Part shown: positions 31,733-43,209 of the stretch, in pieces | How positions within the stretch are numbered: the stretch's first letter is position 1 | Layout: the number at the start of each line of letters is the position of its first letter | Assembly (NCBI GenBank): GCA_945881875.1 | Contig: CAMCVH010000003.1 | Span: forward strand, 62,001 to 126,000 | Length of the DNA stretch: 64,000 nt | Direction of reading: 5' to 3' | Origin: Polynucleobacter meluiroseus | GTDB lineage: Bacteria; Pseudomonadota; Gammaproteobacteria; Burkholderiales; Burkholderiaceae | Notes under the pieces: model-generated | What the model was told of the DNA's origin: nothing | Seen by the model: only the letters and a program-made list of their open reading frames with translations | Databases searched by the model: none | Position numbers and translations under genes: made by a program

Positions 31733-33479
31733 CTTTATTTAGTGCGATATGTAAGTCATCAGGCTCTACCGCGGATAATAATTGATCAACAGCTATCTTT
31801 AAGCTACCAATATCAGCCCGTAATATTTCTTTCTTCACTGATAGAAGCTGATTAAAGTGTAAAGAAAAATCCGTTAGTCCCATGCCTAGCAAAACCCTTG
31901 TCATTGAGGGCTCACCAGCCATTTCACCACAAACAGAAACAGGCATATTGACAGCCTTGGCATCACGGATCACGCCTGCTATTAAACGTAATACTGCTGG
32001 ATGCATTGGGTCATACAAATGTGCAACTGCATTATCTGCACGATCAATCGCCAAGGTATATTGAATCAAATCATTGGTACCAATTGAAAGATAATCTAAG
32101 CGCTTAATAAAAAGTGGTAACGCAAGTGCAGCCGCAGGAATTTCAATCATCGCTCCAACTTTGATATTTGGATCAAATGAAAGATTTTGTGTTTCTAATT
32201 GTTTTTTTGCAATTTCAATTAAAGCCAAGGTTTGATCAATCTCTTGAGCATGGGCTAGCATTGGAATTAAGATTTTCATCTGACCAAATACTGATGCCCT
32301 CAAGATAGCTCGAATCTGAATTAAGAACATATCCGGCTCGGATAGAGACCATCGAATAGCTCTCAGACCCAGTGGCGATAAATAAACTGACCGGCCATCT
32401 TCATCAACATCCAATGGTTTATCTGCACCAATATCAATCGTTCTAATCGTGACTGGCAACCCCTTCATGGCTTCGACAGTTTTTTTGTATGCCAAAAACT
32501 GCTCTTCCTCATCTGGCATTTTTCCTTTTCGATTCATGAAAAGGAATTCTGATCTAAAAAGGCCAATACCAACTGCGCCAGAATCAAGCGCTAATTTAGC
32601 ATCATCAGGCATCTCAACGTTAGCCATTAAATCAACGGGAATACCATCTAAAGTTACAGTGGGCGTGTGCTTTAAACGTAAAAGTTTTTTCTTCTCTAAC
32701 TTTCTTTGAGACTGAAGGTGGCGATACTCTTCAAGTATTAATGGGCTAGGATCAACGATGACGATTCCACGATCACCATCAATAATTAGCCAATCATCCT
32801 GATGAATCAGCTCACTGGCACGGCGAACTCCAACAGCAGCGGGTATATCTAAACTTCTTGCAACGATTGCCGTATGAGATGTTCGACCACCAAGATCAGT
32901 AATAAAACCACCAAATGCAACATCTTTAAAACGCATCATATCTGGTGGCGCTATATCATGAGCAACAACGATGACATCAGTTAGGCGATCAGCATCAGAA
33001 ATACTTTTATAAAAGGAGTGGAATGTTTGATGATCTTCACCATGATGAAGAACCTTCATTACACGCTCTACAACCTGCCTGATGTCGGTAGCTCGCTCCC
33101 TTAAATACTCATCTTCAATTTCTGCAAATTGCTCGAGTAAATCCTCTAATTGAGTGGCGAGAGCCCACTCAGCGTTATATCTTCTGTGTCTAATTAACTC
33201 TAACGGTTCTTGCGTCAAAGTTGGATCGGCCAAAATCATGGCATGAACATCTAAGAATGCTGCCATTTCTTCAGGAGCAGCTTCAGGAAGACTGGCTCTA
33301 ATTGCCTTTAATTCAACTCTAACAACTTCTAATGCGCTCAGAAGTCTTTTTTCTTCACTACTTTCAGATCCCTCTGGCACCAAGTAATGCTTGACGTCCA
33401 TCGCAGAGGGAGCAATGCGTAAGGCTTTACCGATAGCTATGCCATTGGTTACTGGTACGCCATGAAGTGTGAATGACAA
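31719..33479 (-). CDS. ptsI: Phosphoenolpyruvate-protein phosphotransferase (PTS enzyme I)
   Basis: GGRTSHTAIVARSLDIPAAVGV phosphohistidine loop; CGEMAGEP. Confidence 0.96.
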   Translation of the reverse strand: MSFTLHGVPVTNGIAIGKALRIAPSAMDVKHYLVPEGSESSEEKRLLSALEVVRVELKAIRASLPEAAPEEMAAFLDVHAMILADPTLTQEPLELIRHRRYNAEWALATQLEDLLEQFAEIEDEYLRERATDIRQVVERVMKVLHHGEDHQTFHSFYKSISDADRLTDVIVVAHDIAPPDMMRFKDVAFGGFITDLGGRTSHTAIVARSLDIPAAVGVRRASELIHQDDWLIIDGDRGIVIVDPSPLILEEYRHLQSQRKLEKKKLLRLKHTPTVTLDGIPVDLMANVEMPDDAKLALDSGAVGIGLFRSEFLFMNRKGKMPDEEEQFLAYKKTVEAMKGLPVTIRTIDIGADKPLDVDEDGRSVYLSPLGLRAIRWSLSEPDMFLIQIRAILRASVFGQMKILIPMLAHAQEIDQTLALIEIAKKQLETQNLSFDPNIKVGAMIEIPAAALALPLFIKRLDYLSIGTNDLIQYTLAIDRADNAVAHLYDPMHPAVLRLIAGVIRDAKAVNMPVSVCGEMAGEPSMTRVLLGMGLTDFSLHFNQLLSVKKEILRADIGSLKIAVDQLLSAVEPDDLHIALNKVNSL

Positions 33480-33749
33480 TTACTGTCCCTCACCAAATTT
33501 GTCATTTATAAGATTTTTTATAGCATCAAATGCTTCTTGATCTTTTTCACCTGAAGTCTCTAGCGTAACGGTACTTCCAATACCGGCAGCCAGCATCATG
33601 ACACCCATAATACTTTTTGCATTTACACGGCGACCACTTTTGGATATAAAAATTTCACAGGGGTATTCACCCGCTAACTGCGTTAACTTTGCTGATGCGC
33701 GTGCATGTAAACCTAATTTATTAATAATTTTAATTTCTTCAAGTGGCAT
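33480..33749 (-). CDS. ptsH: HPr phosphocarrier protein
   Basis: IINKLGLHARASAKL (His15 motif) and KSIMGVMMLAAGIGS (Ser46 region). Confidence 0.95.
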   Translation of the reverse strand: MPLEEIKIINKLGLHARASAKLTQLAGEYPCEIFISKSGRRVNAKSIMGVMMLAAGIGSTVTLETSGEKDQEAFDAIKNLINDKFGEGQ

Positions 33750-33751
33750 TT

Positions 33752-34201
33752 TTAATCCTTACTTGCCAATGGTTCAGTGAGTTGCCCGTCTAAAGCCACT
33801 TCTATGTGACCAATAGGGATGATGCCCTGCTGGCCACCATGCATCGCTTTTTGCATGACTGAATCAATCAATTCTGATCTATAAGAAATAGCGCGCATGA
33901 GCATAGGTAAATTAACGCCAGCCAACACTCTTACCCGCCCCTTAAATTCTGGAAGATGAGCCAAACGACTTGCTACGTTAGCAGGCGTTGCACCCATAAT
34001 GTCAGTGAGTATTAGAAGACCATTCTCAGAACTTATATTCTTAGCGACCTGTATTGCTTTATCTAGAGTTAACTTTGAATCTTCATGTGCCATCACATCC
34101 AGCGCGGCCAAGCGATCGGGGACATCGCCATAAACATGTCGAACAAATTCCTTAAGCGCTGAAGCTAGAGGTGCATGGGCAATAATTAAAATTCCAGCCA
34201 T
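33752..34201 (-). CDS. PTS mannose-family IIA component
   Basis: AGILIIAHAPLASALKEF; TDIMGATPANVASRL; clustered with ptsH-ptsI. Confidence 0.93.
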   Translation of the reverse strand: MAGILIIAHAPLASALKEFVRHVYGDVPDRLAALDVMAHEDSKLTLDKAIQVAKNISSENGLLILTDIMGATPANVASRLAHLPEFKGRVRVLAGVNLPMLMRAISYRSELIDSVMQKAMHGGQQGIIPIGHIEVALDGQLTEPLASKD

Positions 34202-34204
34202 TTT

Positions 34205-35146
34205 TTATTTCAAAGTATTTTCTAAGTTTTGTAGCCACTGCTTGGCTACATCATGACCTGTTTGCTCTGTAATTTCAACAAAACAAGTAGGACTCGTCAC
34301 ATTTATCTCAGTTAGGTATCCACCGATAAAATCTAACCCTACAAGATGTAATCCTCGCTTGGCTAATATAGGCCCAAGCTGACTAGCAATCTCAAATTCT
34401 TTTACGGTCAATTTTTGAGCAACCCCTTTGCCACCAGCTGCCAAGTTACCCCTCACCTCTCCAGCTTGGGGGATTCTTGCAAGTGAAAAAGGAACTGGTT
34501 CGCCACCAATTAACAAAACTCGCTTATCCCCATCAGCAATCTCAGGAATAAACTTTTGTACCATGAGGGCTCGCTCACCATGATTGCCAAGCGTTTCAAC
34601 AATGCTGGCAATATTTAGACCATCAGCTTTGACTCTAAAGATACCCCTCCCACCCATACCATCCAGTGGTTTGATGATGATGTCCTGATGTTGCTGATGA
34701 AATGTCTTCATGTCTGTCAAACTATGACTGATGATTGTTGGTGGGGCAAATTCCATAAACTCAAGAAGTGCCAATTTTTCAGAATGGTTTCTAAGGGCTT
34801 CTGGTGCATTAAAAACTCTAGCGCCCTGACGAACTGCCTCTGATAAAAACCATGTTGCTGTGACATAACTCATATCAAAAGGAGGATCTTTTCTCATAAT
34901 GACAAAGTCAAAATGAGTTAATTCATGAAGCTCAGAACTTAAAACCTCATACCAAACTGATTCACCACGTTTGATACTTAAATTTTGACAATTACTTGTA
35001 ATTAACCCCTGAATACTTTTTAAGTCTTCAATATGGCAGTGCCATACTTGATGCCCTGCTTTGTGCGTGACATCCATCATAGCCAAAGTTGTTTCTTTTT
35101 TTACAGAAAATCCTTGAAGCGGATCTGCGATAAAAAGAAATTTCAT
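34205..35146 (-). CDS. gshB: Glutathione synthase
   Basis: MKFLFIADPLQGFSVKKETTLAMM; IIKPLDGMGGRGIFRV; LDFIGGYLTEINVTSPTCF. Confidence 0.96.
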   Translation of the reverse strand: MKFLFIADPLQGFSVKKETTLAMMDVTHKAGHQVWHCHIEDLKSIQGLITSNCQNLSIKRGESVWYEVLSSELHELTHFDFVIMRKDPPFDMSYVTATWFLSEAVRQGARVFNAPEALRNHSEKLALLEFMEFAPPTIISHSLTDMKTFHQQHQDIIIKPLDGMGGRGIFRVKADGLNIASIVETLGNHGERALMVQKFIPEIADGDKRVLLIGGEPVPFSLARIPQAGEVRGNLAAGGKGVAQKLTVKEFEIASQLGPILAKRGLHLVGLDFIGGYLTEINVTSPTCFVEITEQTGHDVAKQWLQNLENTLK

Positions 35147-35148
35147 AA

Positions 35149-36444
35149 TTAACTTTCTGCTTCTGGATCAGTTCTTTCCAGTTCCAATGATGCAGCTAAT
35201 AATGCCAATCTTGCAACAACACCATACAAGTAAAAACGGTTAGGTACTGCAACACCCGGCTTCGCACCTAAATCAGGGATGGCGTTGTGATCAAAAGCAA
35301 GAGGGACAAAATGCATGCCTGGAGAGTTAAGGTTTTCATCAACGCCTCTTCCCGTATGAACACGATAGAAGCCGCCAACAACATAACGATCCACCATGTA
35401 AACCACTGGCTCTGAAACAGCCTCATTGATTTTTTCAAAGGTGTAAACACCCTCTTGAACTAAAACATCAGAGACTTGTAGACCTTCTTTAATAACGCTC
35501 ATCTTGTTTCGCTCTTTACGATTCAGATCTTTCACTTCACTAGCGTCTTTAACGGTCATGATTCCCATGCCATAGGTACCAGCGTCAGCCTTCACAATGA
35601 CATAAGGTTTTTCTTTGATGCCATATTCACGATATTTTCGAGCTGTTTTCTTTAAAATACTGTCAACTGCTTCTTGCAAATCTTGCTCACCAACTCTTTC
35701 ATGGAAATTAATTCCAGAACATTTTGTAAAGAACGGGTTAATCATCCATGGATCTATATCAATTACTTTTGCAAATTTTTTCGCCACATCATCATAAGCA
35801 TCAAAGTGATTAGACTTACGACGAACACCCCATCCTGAATGAAGTGGCGGCAATACATATTGCTCATGTAAGTTCTCTAAGATAGCAGGGACGCCACTTG
35901 AAAGATCATTGTTCAAAAGAATCGTGCACGGATCAAAATCTTTTAAACCTAAACGGCGACCTTTAATACCAAGCCTAACTAAAGGCTCCAAGATAAGTCG
36001 CTGTCCATCTGGCAAATCAATAGGTGTTGGCTTAGTGATATCTTCCGACAATGAACCCAAACGAACATTTAAACCTGACTGTCTCATAATAGATGAGAGG
36101 CGTGCAATATTTTGCAAATAAAAAACATTTCGCGTATGACGCTCAGGTATCAATAATAAATTTTTAGCATCAGGGCAGATTTTCTCAATCGCAGCCATTG
36201 CAGCCTGAACGGCTAACGGGAGCATTTCTGGGGATAAATTATTAAATCCCCCAGGAAATAGATTGGTATCTACCGGAGCAAGCTTAAATCCCGCATTGCG
36301 TAAATCAACTGAACAGTAAAAAGGTGGCGTATGCTCCTGCCACTCCATTCTGAACCATCTTTCGATGGTAGGTGTGGCTTCTAAAACCTTACGCTCTAGT
36401 TCAAGCAAAGGACCATTAAGGGCTGTTATCAAATGAGGTACCAT
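35149..36444 (-). CDS. gshA: Glutamate-cysteine ligase, proteobacterial alternative type
   Basis: FRMEWQEHTPPFYCSVDLRNAGFKLAPVDTNLFPGGFNNL; adjacent to gshB. Confidence 0.93.
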   Translation of the reverse strand: MVPHLITALNGPLLELERKVLEATPTIERWFRMEWQEHTPPFYCSVDLRNAGFKLAPVDTNLFPGGFNNLSPEMLPLAVQAAMAAIEKICPDAKNLLLIPERHTRNVFYLQNIARLSSIMRQSGLNVRLGSLSEDITKPTPIDLPDGQRLILEPLVRLGIKGRRLGLKDFDPCTILLNNDLSSGVPAILENLHEQYVLPPLHSGWGVRRKSNHFDAYDDVAKKFAKVIDIDPWMINPFFTKCSGINFHERVGEQDLQEAVDSILKKTARKYREYGIKEKPYVIVKADAGTYGMGIMTVKDASEVKDLNRKERNKMSVIKEGLQVSDVLVQEGVYTFEKINEAVSEPVVYMVDRYVVGGFYRVHTGRGVDENLNSPGMHFVPLAFDHNAIPDLGAKPGVAVPNRFYLYGVVARLALLAASLELERTDPEAES

Positions 36445-36463
36445 GCCCCATTTTAAGACAGAT

Positions 36464-36497
36464 AAAAAAAGAGCGGGCTCTTATTCAGAATCCGCTC
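36464..36497 (-). terminator. Rho-independent terminator after amtB
   Basis: On the minus strand GAGCGG...CCGCTC stem (extended, imperfect) followed by TTTTTTT. Confidence 0.7.
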
Positions 36498-36573
36498 CTC
36501 AAACCCCCTAAACTTCTCAGTATTAGGGGTTATTCCACATTACATTTCACATAGATTTACAAAGAACCCTTTA

Positions 36574-38067
36574 TTAACCCTCGTATGCAGTTTCACCATG
36601 AGATGAGATGTCTAAACCCTCACGCTCTTCGTCTTCTGGCACACGTAAGCCAATCACTAAATCTACTAGTTTATAAGCTATGAATGAAACAACGCCTGAC
36701 CAAACAACCGTAGTTAGCACTGCTTTAGCTTGGATCCAAACTTGTCCTACGATTGAGTAATCAGCTGCAACTGCGTTAGCTACATAGTCATAAACGCCAG
36801 TTCCACCTAAAGCTGGGGCCGCAAATACACCAGTTAATAGAGCACCAACGATACCGCCAACACCGTGAACACCAAACACGTCCAAGCTGTCATCTGCACC
36901 AAGCATACGCTTCAAACCAGTAACACCCCACAAGCATAAGAAGCCAGAGATCAAACCAATCACGATGGCGCCCATTGGGCCTACAAAACCTGCAGCTGGA
37001 GTAATTGCTACCAAGCCGGCTACTGCACCTGAAGCTGCTCCCAACATGGAAGGTTTACCTTTACCAATCCATTCACCTAAACTCCAAGTAAGAACAGCCG
37101 CGGAAGTTGCCAAGAATGTATTAGCAAAACCCATTGCTGCCCCGCCTGATGCCTCAAGTGCCGAACCAGCGTTAAAGCCAAACCAACCAAACCACAATAG
37201 TGAAGCGCCAACCATGGTCAAAGTTAAGCTATGAGGTTTCATGGCTTCTTTACCAAAACCAATACGCTTACCAATAACAAATGCACCAACTAAACCAGCC
37301 ACCGCAGCGTTAATGTGAACCACTGTACCGCCAGCAAAGTCTAATGCACCCATTTGGAACAACCAACCTGAAGCTGCTGTTGCTGCCTCTGCTGCCGCTG
37401 CATCTGTGTAAGCATCAGGACCAGGCCAGAACCACACCATGTGAGCAATTGGAAGATAACTAAATGTGAACCAAAGAACAATAAACAACAATATTGCAGA
37501 GAACTTAGCACGCTCAGCGAATGCGCCAATAATCAAACAACAAGTAATTGTTGCAAATGCACCTTGGAATGAGAAGAATGCAAATTCCGGGATTACAACT
37601 CCTTTACTGAAAGTAGCAGCCATTGATTCAGGTGTTAATCCAGCTAAGAAGAGACGATCAAATCCACCAAAAAATGCACTACCTGGTGTGAACGCAATAC
37701 TGTAGCCATAAACCGCCCACAATACTGATATCAATGAAAAGATCACCATACATTGCATCAACACTGACAACATGTTTTTGCTACGAACTAAACCACCATA
37801 GAAAAGACCTAAACCTGGAAGTGTCATGATGATGACTAAAGCAGTACAAATCATGATCCAAGCAGTGTCACCTTTGTTTGCAACGGGTGCAGGAGCTGCG
37901 GGAGCTACTGGTGCAGCACTTGCTGCAGCTGCTGCAGGAGCAGTTACTGCTGGCTTAGCTTCTTCAGCAGCAAAAGCTGGTGAAGAGACGGCCATAGTAA
38001 ATGAACCTAAAGCTAAAGCTGTGGCGCTTGCTGCGAGTAGACGTTTAATCCAATGTGTCATTTTCAA
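36574..38067 (-). CDS. amtB: Ammonium transporter AmtB
   Basis: WIMICTALVIIMTLPGLGLFYGGLVRSKNMLSVL; Ala/Pro-rich segment after the signal peptide; next to glnK. Confidence 0.96.
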   Translation of the reverse strand: MKMTHWIKRLLAASATALALGSFTMAVSSPAFAAEEAKPAVTAPAAAAASAAPVAPAAPAPVANKGDTAWIMICTALVIIMTLPGLGLFYGGLVRSKNMLSVLMQCMVIFSLISVLWAVYGYSIAFTPGSAFFGGFDRLFLAGLTPESMAATFSKGVVIPEFAFFSFQGAFATITCCLIIGAFAERAKFSAILLFIVLWFTFSYLPIAHMVWFWPGPDAYTDAAAAEAATAASGWLFQMGALDFAGGTVVHINAAVAGLVGAFVIGKRIGFGKEAMKPHSLTLTMVGASLLWFGWFGFNAGSALEASGGAAMGFANTFLATSAAVLTWSLGEWIGKGKPSMLGAASGAVAGLVAITPAAGFVGPMGAIVIGLISGFLCLWGVTGLKRMLGADDSLDVFGVHGVGGIVGALLTGVFAAPALGGTGVYDYVANAVAADYSIVGQVWIQAKAVLTTVVWSGVVSFIAYKLVDLVIGLRVPEDEEREGLDISSHGETAYEG

Positions 38068-38073
38068 CCTCGC

Positions 38074-39236
<1,163 letters not shown>

Positions 39237-39286
39237 TTAGTGCACTCCTAATAAACAATCCAAGGAAAATTCCTTGTTGTTATATA

Positions 39287-39303
39287 AGCAAAAGCCGTGC
39301 CAA
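39287..39303 (-). promoter_or_regulatory. Sigma54 (-24/-12) promoter for the porin-glnK-amtB operon
   Basis: Minus strand TTGGCACGGCTTTTGCT matches YTGGCACG-N4-TTGCW. Confidence 0.87.
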
Positions 39304-39395
39304 TTATTATTTTATATATAAATCATGTATTTATTGATGTTAAATATTAAGATCTGTGTGTTTCAATGATCTGCATTAAAGTAAAGAATCATTTA

Positions 39396-39430
39396 TGCAC
39401 CAAAATAAGGCACATAATTGGTGCGTGCCT
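39396..39430. promoter_or_regulatory. Putative NtrC-type enhancer sites
   Basis: GGCACATAATTGGTGCG (GCAC-N7-GTGC) plus the adjacent half site TGCACCAAAAT; about 95-130 bp upstream of the -24 element. Confidence 0.7.
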
Positions 39431-39481
39431 TATTGATAACTTTGGTACAAACTAGTTATTGAAGATTTATCCGGAGAAAAT

Positions 39482-39733
39482 ATGAACCCGCAAGACATCA
39501 TGCAAAAAGTACAAAGCATTGCTAATGACATGCAAAGCAAAGTGGAAGAGGCAATTCGCCAATCTCCCGCCAAAGACTTAGAAAAAAATGTACGAAGTCT
39601 GATGACTCAGGGATTCCAGAAAATGGATCTGGTAACTCGTGAGGAATTCGATTTACAAACTCAGGTGCTAGCAAAAACAAGAGCTAAATTAGAAGAATTA
39701 GAAGCAAAGGTTACAGTTCTAGAAAAGAAATAG
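39482..39733 (+). CDS. ubiK: Accessory factor UbiK family (BMFP)
   Basis: DLEKNVRSLMTQGFQKMDLVTREEFDLQTQVLAKTRAKLEELEAKVTVLEKK. Confidence 0.9.
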   Translation: MNPQDIMQKVQSIANDMQSKVEEAIRQSPAKDLEKNVRSLMTQGFQKMDLVTREEFDLQTQVLAKTRAKLEELEAKVTVLEKK

Positions 39734-39766
39734 TAATTCTTAGATTTAGATTAGCTAGTTTGTAGG

Positions 39767-39799
39767 CGCGGGGTTGATGTATTTAAACCTCGCGTTTTT
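39767..39799 (+). terminator. Putative terminator between ubiK and the MFS gene
   Basis: CGCGGGGTT...AACCTCGCG followed by TTTTTCTTT. Confidence 0.6.
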
Positions 39800-39801
39800 C
39801 T

Positions 39802-41064
39802 TTATAAAGTAGCTAAGTGATGCTTGAGTGGTTTTGGGTAAAACAAAAACCATACATATGCAATTAATTGAATACCCAAGAAAATTAAGAACACTTGTTT
39901 AAATGCATTTACTTTTTCAATGCCTAATGAAACGGATAGGTCAATACCCCAACCAATACCCCATTGAAAAATAAATGCGCCAACAAATATTAATAAGTTG
40001 TAACTTGTGGCTGCAACTCCTGCATTACTAGATGGGAATGCTGTAATGACAGTACTCTGACCCAAAATATGACCTGTTGCGGTAATTGCAACGATGATCC
40101 ATAAAATCCAACTAAATGTTGAATCAATTGAGATAGCTAATAACTGACTAAGTAGACCAATTGCTAGTAACCACTTTACATAGTTGAGTGTTTTGAAACC
40201 ATTAGCATTCGCTCTCGGTAATAGCCAAGCATTGAGTGCGTACCCCAATAGCATCACCCCATTAAACAAAAATAATATTTGCGCCGTAAAAATTGAATCA
40301 AAGCCTAAAACTTCAATCATCCATGGTCCAAGCCATAAAGTCTGTAAAGCTAGAAAGCCGCCATGATTAACAATTCCAATAGGTAGCATTCTTAAAAAGA
40401 ATGGGTGAAAAATAATTTCTTTAAAACCAAAAGACGCTTCACCATCTTTAACTTTTTTAGCCTGCGGATAATCGTCAAATTTAGGTATACCTAATTTGAT
40501 ACCAATAAAAGCAATCGCTACCAAAATAGCCATGATCCAAAAGGATCCCCGCCAACCAATGATTGGTAAAGCTAGTTGAATAGGAATTGTTGTTAGCAAA
40601 GCTCCAGCAGTTCCAAAAACCAACATCCCCGAAGCAAGTTGGCTTTGCTGCTCGACACTAAACCAACGGCGATACGCAGTGAAGGAAGCCATTAGGCAAG
40701 CTGATACGCCAATACCAATTAATAAGCGCCCTAAAGTGAGTCCCCATAAACTATCTGCATAAGCAAATATGGATGCTCCGCATAAGGCAAACAATAATAA
40801 AAAACTTTCTGTTCGTCTTGCACCATAGCGATCTAAAGCGATGCCTAGAGGAATTTGCATGACAGCGAATCCAACAAAATATGCTGAAGATAAAAGACCC
40901 AACTCTGAATGGCTAATATTGAGATCGGCCATCAACTCAGGCGCTATAACTGCATTTACTGCTCTAAACGCATATGACAAGAGATAAGCAAACGCAAAGC
41001 ATAAGAAGACTCGAATAGCCCAAGTTCCACGCATTGGGATAGTTGGAACATGGCTCTGACTCAT
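39802..41064 (-). CDS. MFS transporter
   Basis: 12-TM hydrophobic pattern; GIALDRYGARRTESFLLL; GRLLIGIGVSACLMASFTAYRRWF. Confidence 0.88.
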   Translation of the reverse strand: MSQSHVPTIPMRGTWAIRVFLCFAFAYLLSYAFRAVNAVIAPELMADLNISHSELGLLSSAYFVGFAVMQIPLGIALDRYGARRTESFLLLFALCGASIFAYADSLWGLTLGRLLIGIGVSACLMASFTAYRRWFSVEQQSQLASGMLVFGTAGALLTTIPIQLALPIIGWRGSFWIMAILVAIAFIGIKLGIPKFDDYPQAKKVKDGEASFGFKEIIFHPFFLRMLPIGIVNHGGFLALQTLWLGPWMIEVLGFDSIFTAQILFLFNGVMLLGYALNAWLLPRANANGFKTLNYVKWLLAIGLLSQLLAISIDSTFSWILWIIVAITATGHILGQSTVITAFPSSNAGVAATSYNLLIFVGAFIFQWGIGWGIDLSVSLGIEKVNAFKQVFLIFLGIQLIAYVWFLFYPKPLKHHLATL

Positions 41065-41065
41065 A

Positions 41066-41665
41066 TTAGTAGGGTTTAAATCCAGTCAAAAACATACTGT
41101 GCTCATCAGAATTCAATATCTTCTCAATGGATTGATCACTATTGAGAGTTTGCAAAATACTCTGCTGATAAATTTGCACTAAACCATCAGGAAAATTTCT
41201 TTGCAACAAACGAAGCCTCATTAAACGCCGTTGTTGATCTGGTCCAATACCGTCAATCACCCATTCACTCGCCGACAGCATTTCACCCTGATAAGTTTTG
41301 ATCTTTATGGGTTTTGGAGAATTTACTTCATTGGTTTTTAAGTTACTTAACATACCATTCTGTACAAATGACATCAAGCTATTAGTTGAGTCAATGGATC
41401 TTAGTTCTGGCGGTACTTGAATAACCCCAACTGCATATAAACCATCTTTAACTTTCACAGCTTCCATTGTCATCGATAGTTTTTGACCTTGGAAAGACAT
41501 TACCTTTTCAGCTCGACTGGGCTTACCAGGATATAAAGCCTCGTACAACAAGTCATCTAAACGTACTATTCGCCAATCATAAGTAGGCGTACAACCTGAA
41601 ATACTGATGAAAAGGGTGATGGCAATTAAAAGTCGTTTTATCAACATAAAGATAATATTTTGCAT
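41066..41665 (-). CDS. Hypothetical lipoprotein
   Basis: N-terminal ITLFISISGCTPTYDWR lipobox; no recognised domain. Confidence 0.75.
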   Translation of the reverse strand: MQNIIFMLIKRLLIAITLFISISGCTPTYDWRIVRLDDLLYEALYPGKPSRAEKVMSFQGQKLSMTMEAVKVKDGLYAVGVIQVPPELRSIDSTNSLMSFVQNGMLSNLKTNEVNSPKPIKIKTYQGEMLSASEWVIDGIGPDQQRRLMRLRLLQRNFPDGLVQIYQQSILQTLNSDQSIEKILNSDEHSMFLTGFKPY

Positions 41666-41676
41666 AAAATACGATT

Positions 41677-42201
41677 ATGCCTATTCAAACAACATTGAGT
41701 TTATTTAGTAGATCTAAGCGCCTTCTTTCTTTAGGAGGCTTAGTTTTCTTGGTTGGTCTGTCAGCTTGCTCCTCGGATACGCAGCAATCGATGCCAAACT
41801 TCAAACTTTCTGAAATCTCTGGAAAAGTACTAACCCAAGATGATTTTAAAAATAAAGTGACGATCATTAACTTCTGGGCTACTAGTTGCGTAACTTGCAT
41901 AAAAGAAATGCCGCAATTAATCGAGACCTATGAAAAATTTAAGGGTGATGGCGCCGACTTAATGGCAGTGGCAATGTCTTATGACCCACCCATGTATGTT
42001 GTTAACTATGCTCAAACAAGAAAGCTACCTTTTAAAGTAGCTCTTGATTCTGATGGAAGCGTTGCAAAAGCTTTCGGTAAAATTCAATTAACGCCAACAA
42101 CCTTGGTCATTAATAAAAAAGGCAAAATTATTAAGCGTTATGTTGGTGAGCCAGACTGGGATGCTTTCCATCAATTAATTCAAAAATCTTTAGCTGAATA
42201 A
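41677..42201 (+). CDS. TlpA/ResA-family thioredoxin-like lipoprotein
   Basis: Lipobox VGLSACSS; INFWATSCVTCIKEMP CxxC; LTPTTLVINKKG cis-Pro. Confidence 0.9.
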   Translation: MPIQTTLSLFSRSKRLLSLGGLVFLVGLSACSSDTQQSMPNFKLSEISGKVLTQDDFKNKVTIINFWATSCVTCIKEMPQLIETYEKFKGDGADLMAVAMSYDPPMYVVNYAQTRKLPFKVALDSDGSVAKAFGKIQLTPTTLVINKKGKIIKRYVGEPDWDAFHQLIQKSLAE

Positions 42202-42252
42202 AAAAGTTCTAATCAAAAACTAAAGTTTTTTCAATCACATGACTAAATCAAC

Positions 42253-43209
42253 TCAGACAGCTCCTGCTTTTTGAGCTTGCTCATCCGCATGGTAGCTAGA
42301 CCGTACCATTGCTCCAACAGCGGCATGTGTAAAGCCCATTGCATTAGCTTCTCTTTCAAACATTGCAAAAGTATCAGGGTGCACATAACGACGAACAGGT
42401 AAATGGTGTCCTGAAGGAGCTAAATACTGGCCAATCGTCAGCATATCAATATTGTGCTCACGCATATCACGCATGACCTCTAAAATTTCTTCATCTGTCT
42501 CACCTAAACCCACCATCAAACCACTTTTAGTTGAGACATCAGGATAAAGCGCCTTGAAATCTTTTAATAACTTGAGAGAATGCATGTAATCCGAACCTGG
42601 GCGCGCCTCTTTATATAAACGAGGCACAGTTTCTAAATTGTGATTCATAACGTGCGGCAAACCTGCTGCGAAAATCTCTAAAGCCTTTTCTAAGCGCCCT
42701 CGGAAGTCTGGCACCAATACCTCAATGCTTGTATTGGGAGAAAGCTCAATAGTCTTAGTAATGCAATCCACAAAATGTTGCGCACCACCATCACGCAAGT
42801 CATCACGATCTACGCTAGTGATAACTACATAGGATAATTTAAGTGCTGCAATTGTTTTAGCCAAATTCATCGGCTCATCAAGATCTAGTGGGTCTGGTCT
42901 ACCGTGACCCACATCGCAAAATGGACAGCGGCGCGTACACTTATCACCCATGATCATGAAGGTTGCAGTACCCTTTCCAAAGCACTCACCAATATTGGGG
43001 CAGCTTGCCTCCTCACAAACTGTTACAAGCTGATTCTCGCGTAATATTTTTTTAATCTCATGAAAACGAGAATTACCAGATGCGGCTTTAACACGAATCC
43101 AATCAGGTTTTTTTAAAACCTCACCAATCGGTACGATCTTGATAGGTATACGTGAAGTTTTTTCAGCAGATTTTTGTTTCTGACTTGGATCGTAGGTCTT
43201 GGTCATCAC
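42253..43209 (-). CDS. lipA: Lipoyl synthase
   Basis: [41 protein letters not shown]. Confidence 0.97.
   Translation of the reverse strand: MMTKTYDPSQKQKSAEKTSRIPIKIVPIGEVLKKPDWIRVKAASGNSRFHEIKKILRENQLVTVCEEASCPNIGECFGKGTATFMIMGDKCTRRCPFCDVGHGRPDPLDLDEPMNLAKTIAALKLSYVVITSVDRDDLRDGGAQHFVDCITKTIELSPNTSIEVLVPDFRGRLEKALEIFAAGLPHVMNHNLETVPRLYKEARPGSDYMHSLKLLKDFKALYPDVSTKSGLMVGLGETDEEILEVMRDMREHNIDMLTIGQYLAPSGHHLPVRRYVHPDTFAMFEREANAMGFTHAAVGAMVRSSYHADEQAQKAGAV

Noticed and set aside
36574-38067. Ala/Pro-rich N-terminal stretch of AmtB as a novel domain
   Set aside because: Low-complexity linker after the signal peptide; as far as I recall common in betaproteobacterial AmtB.
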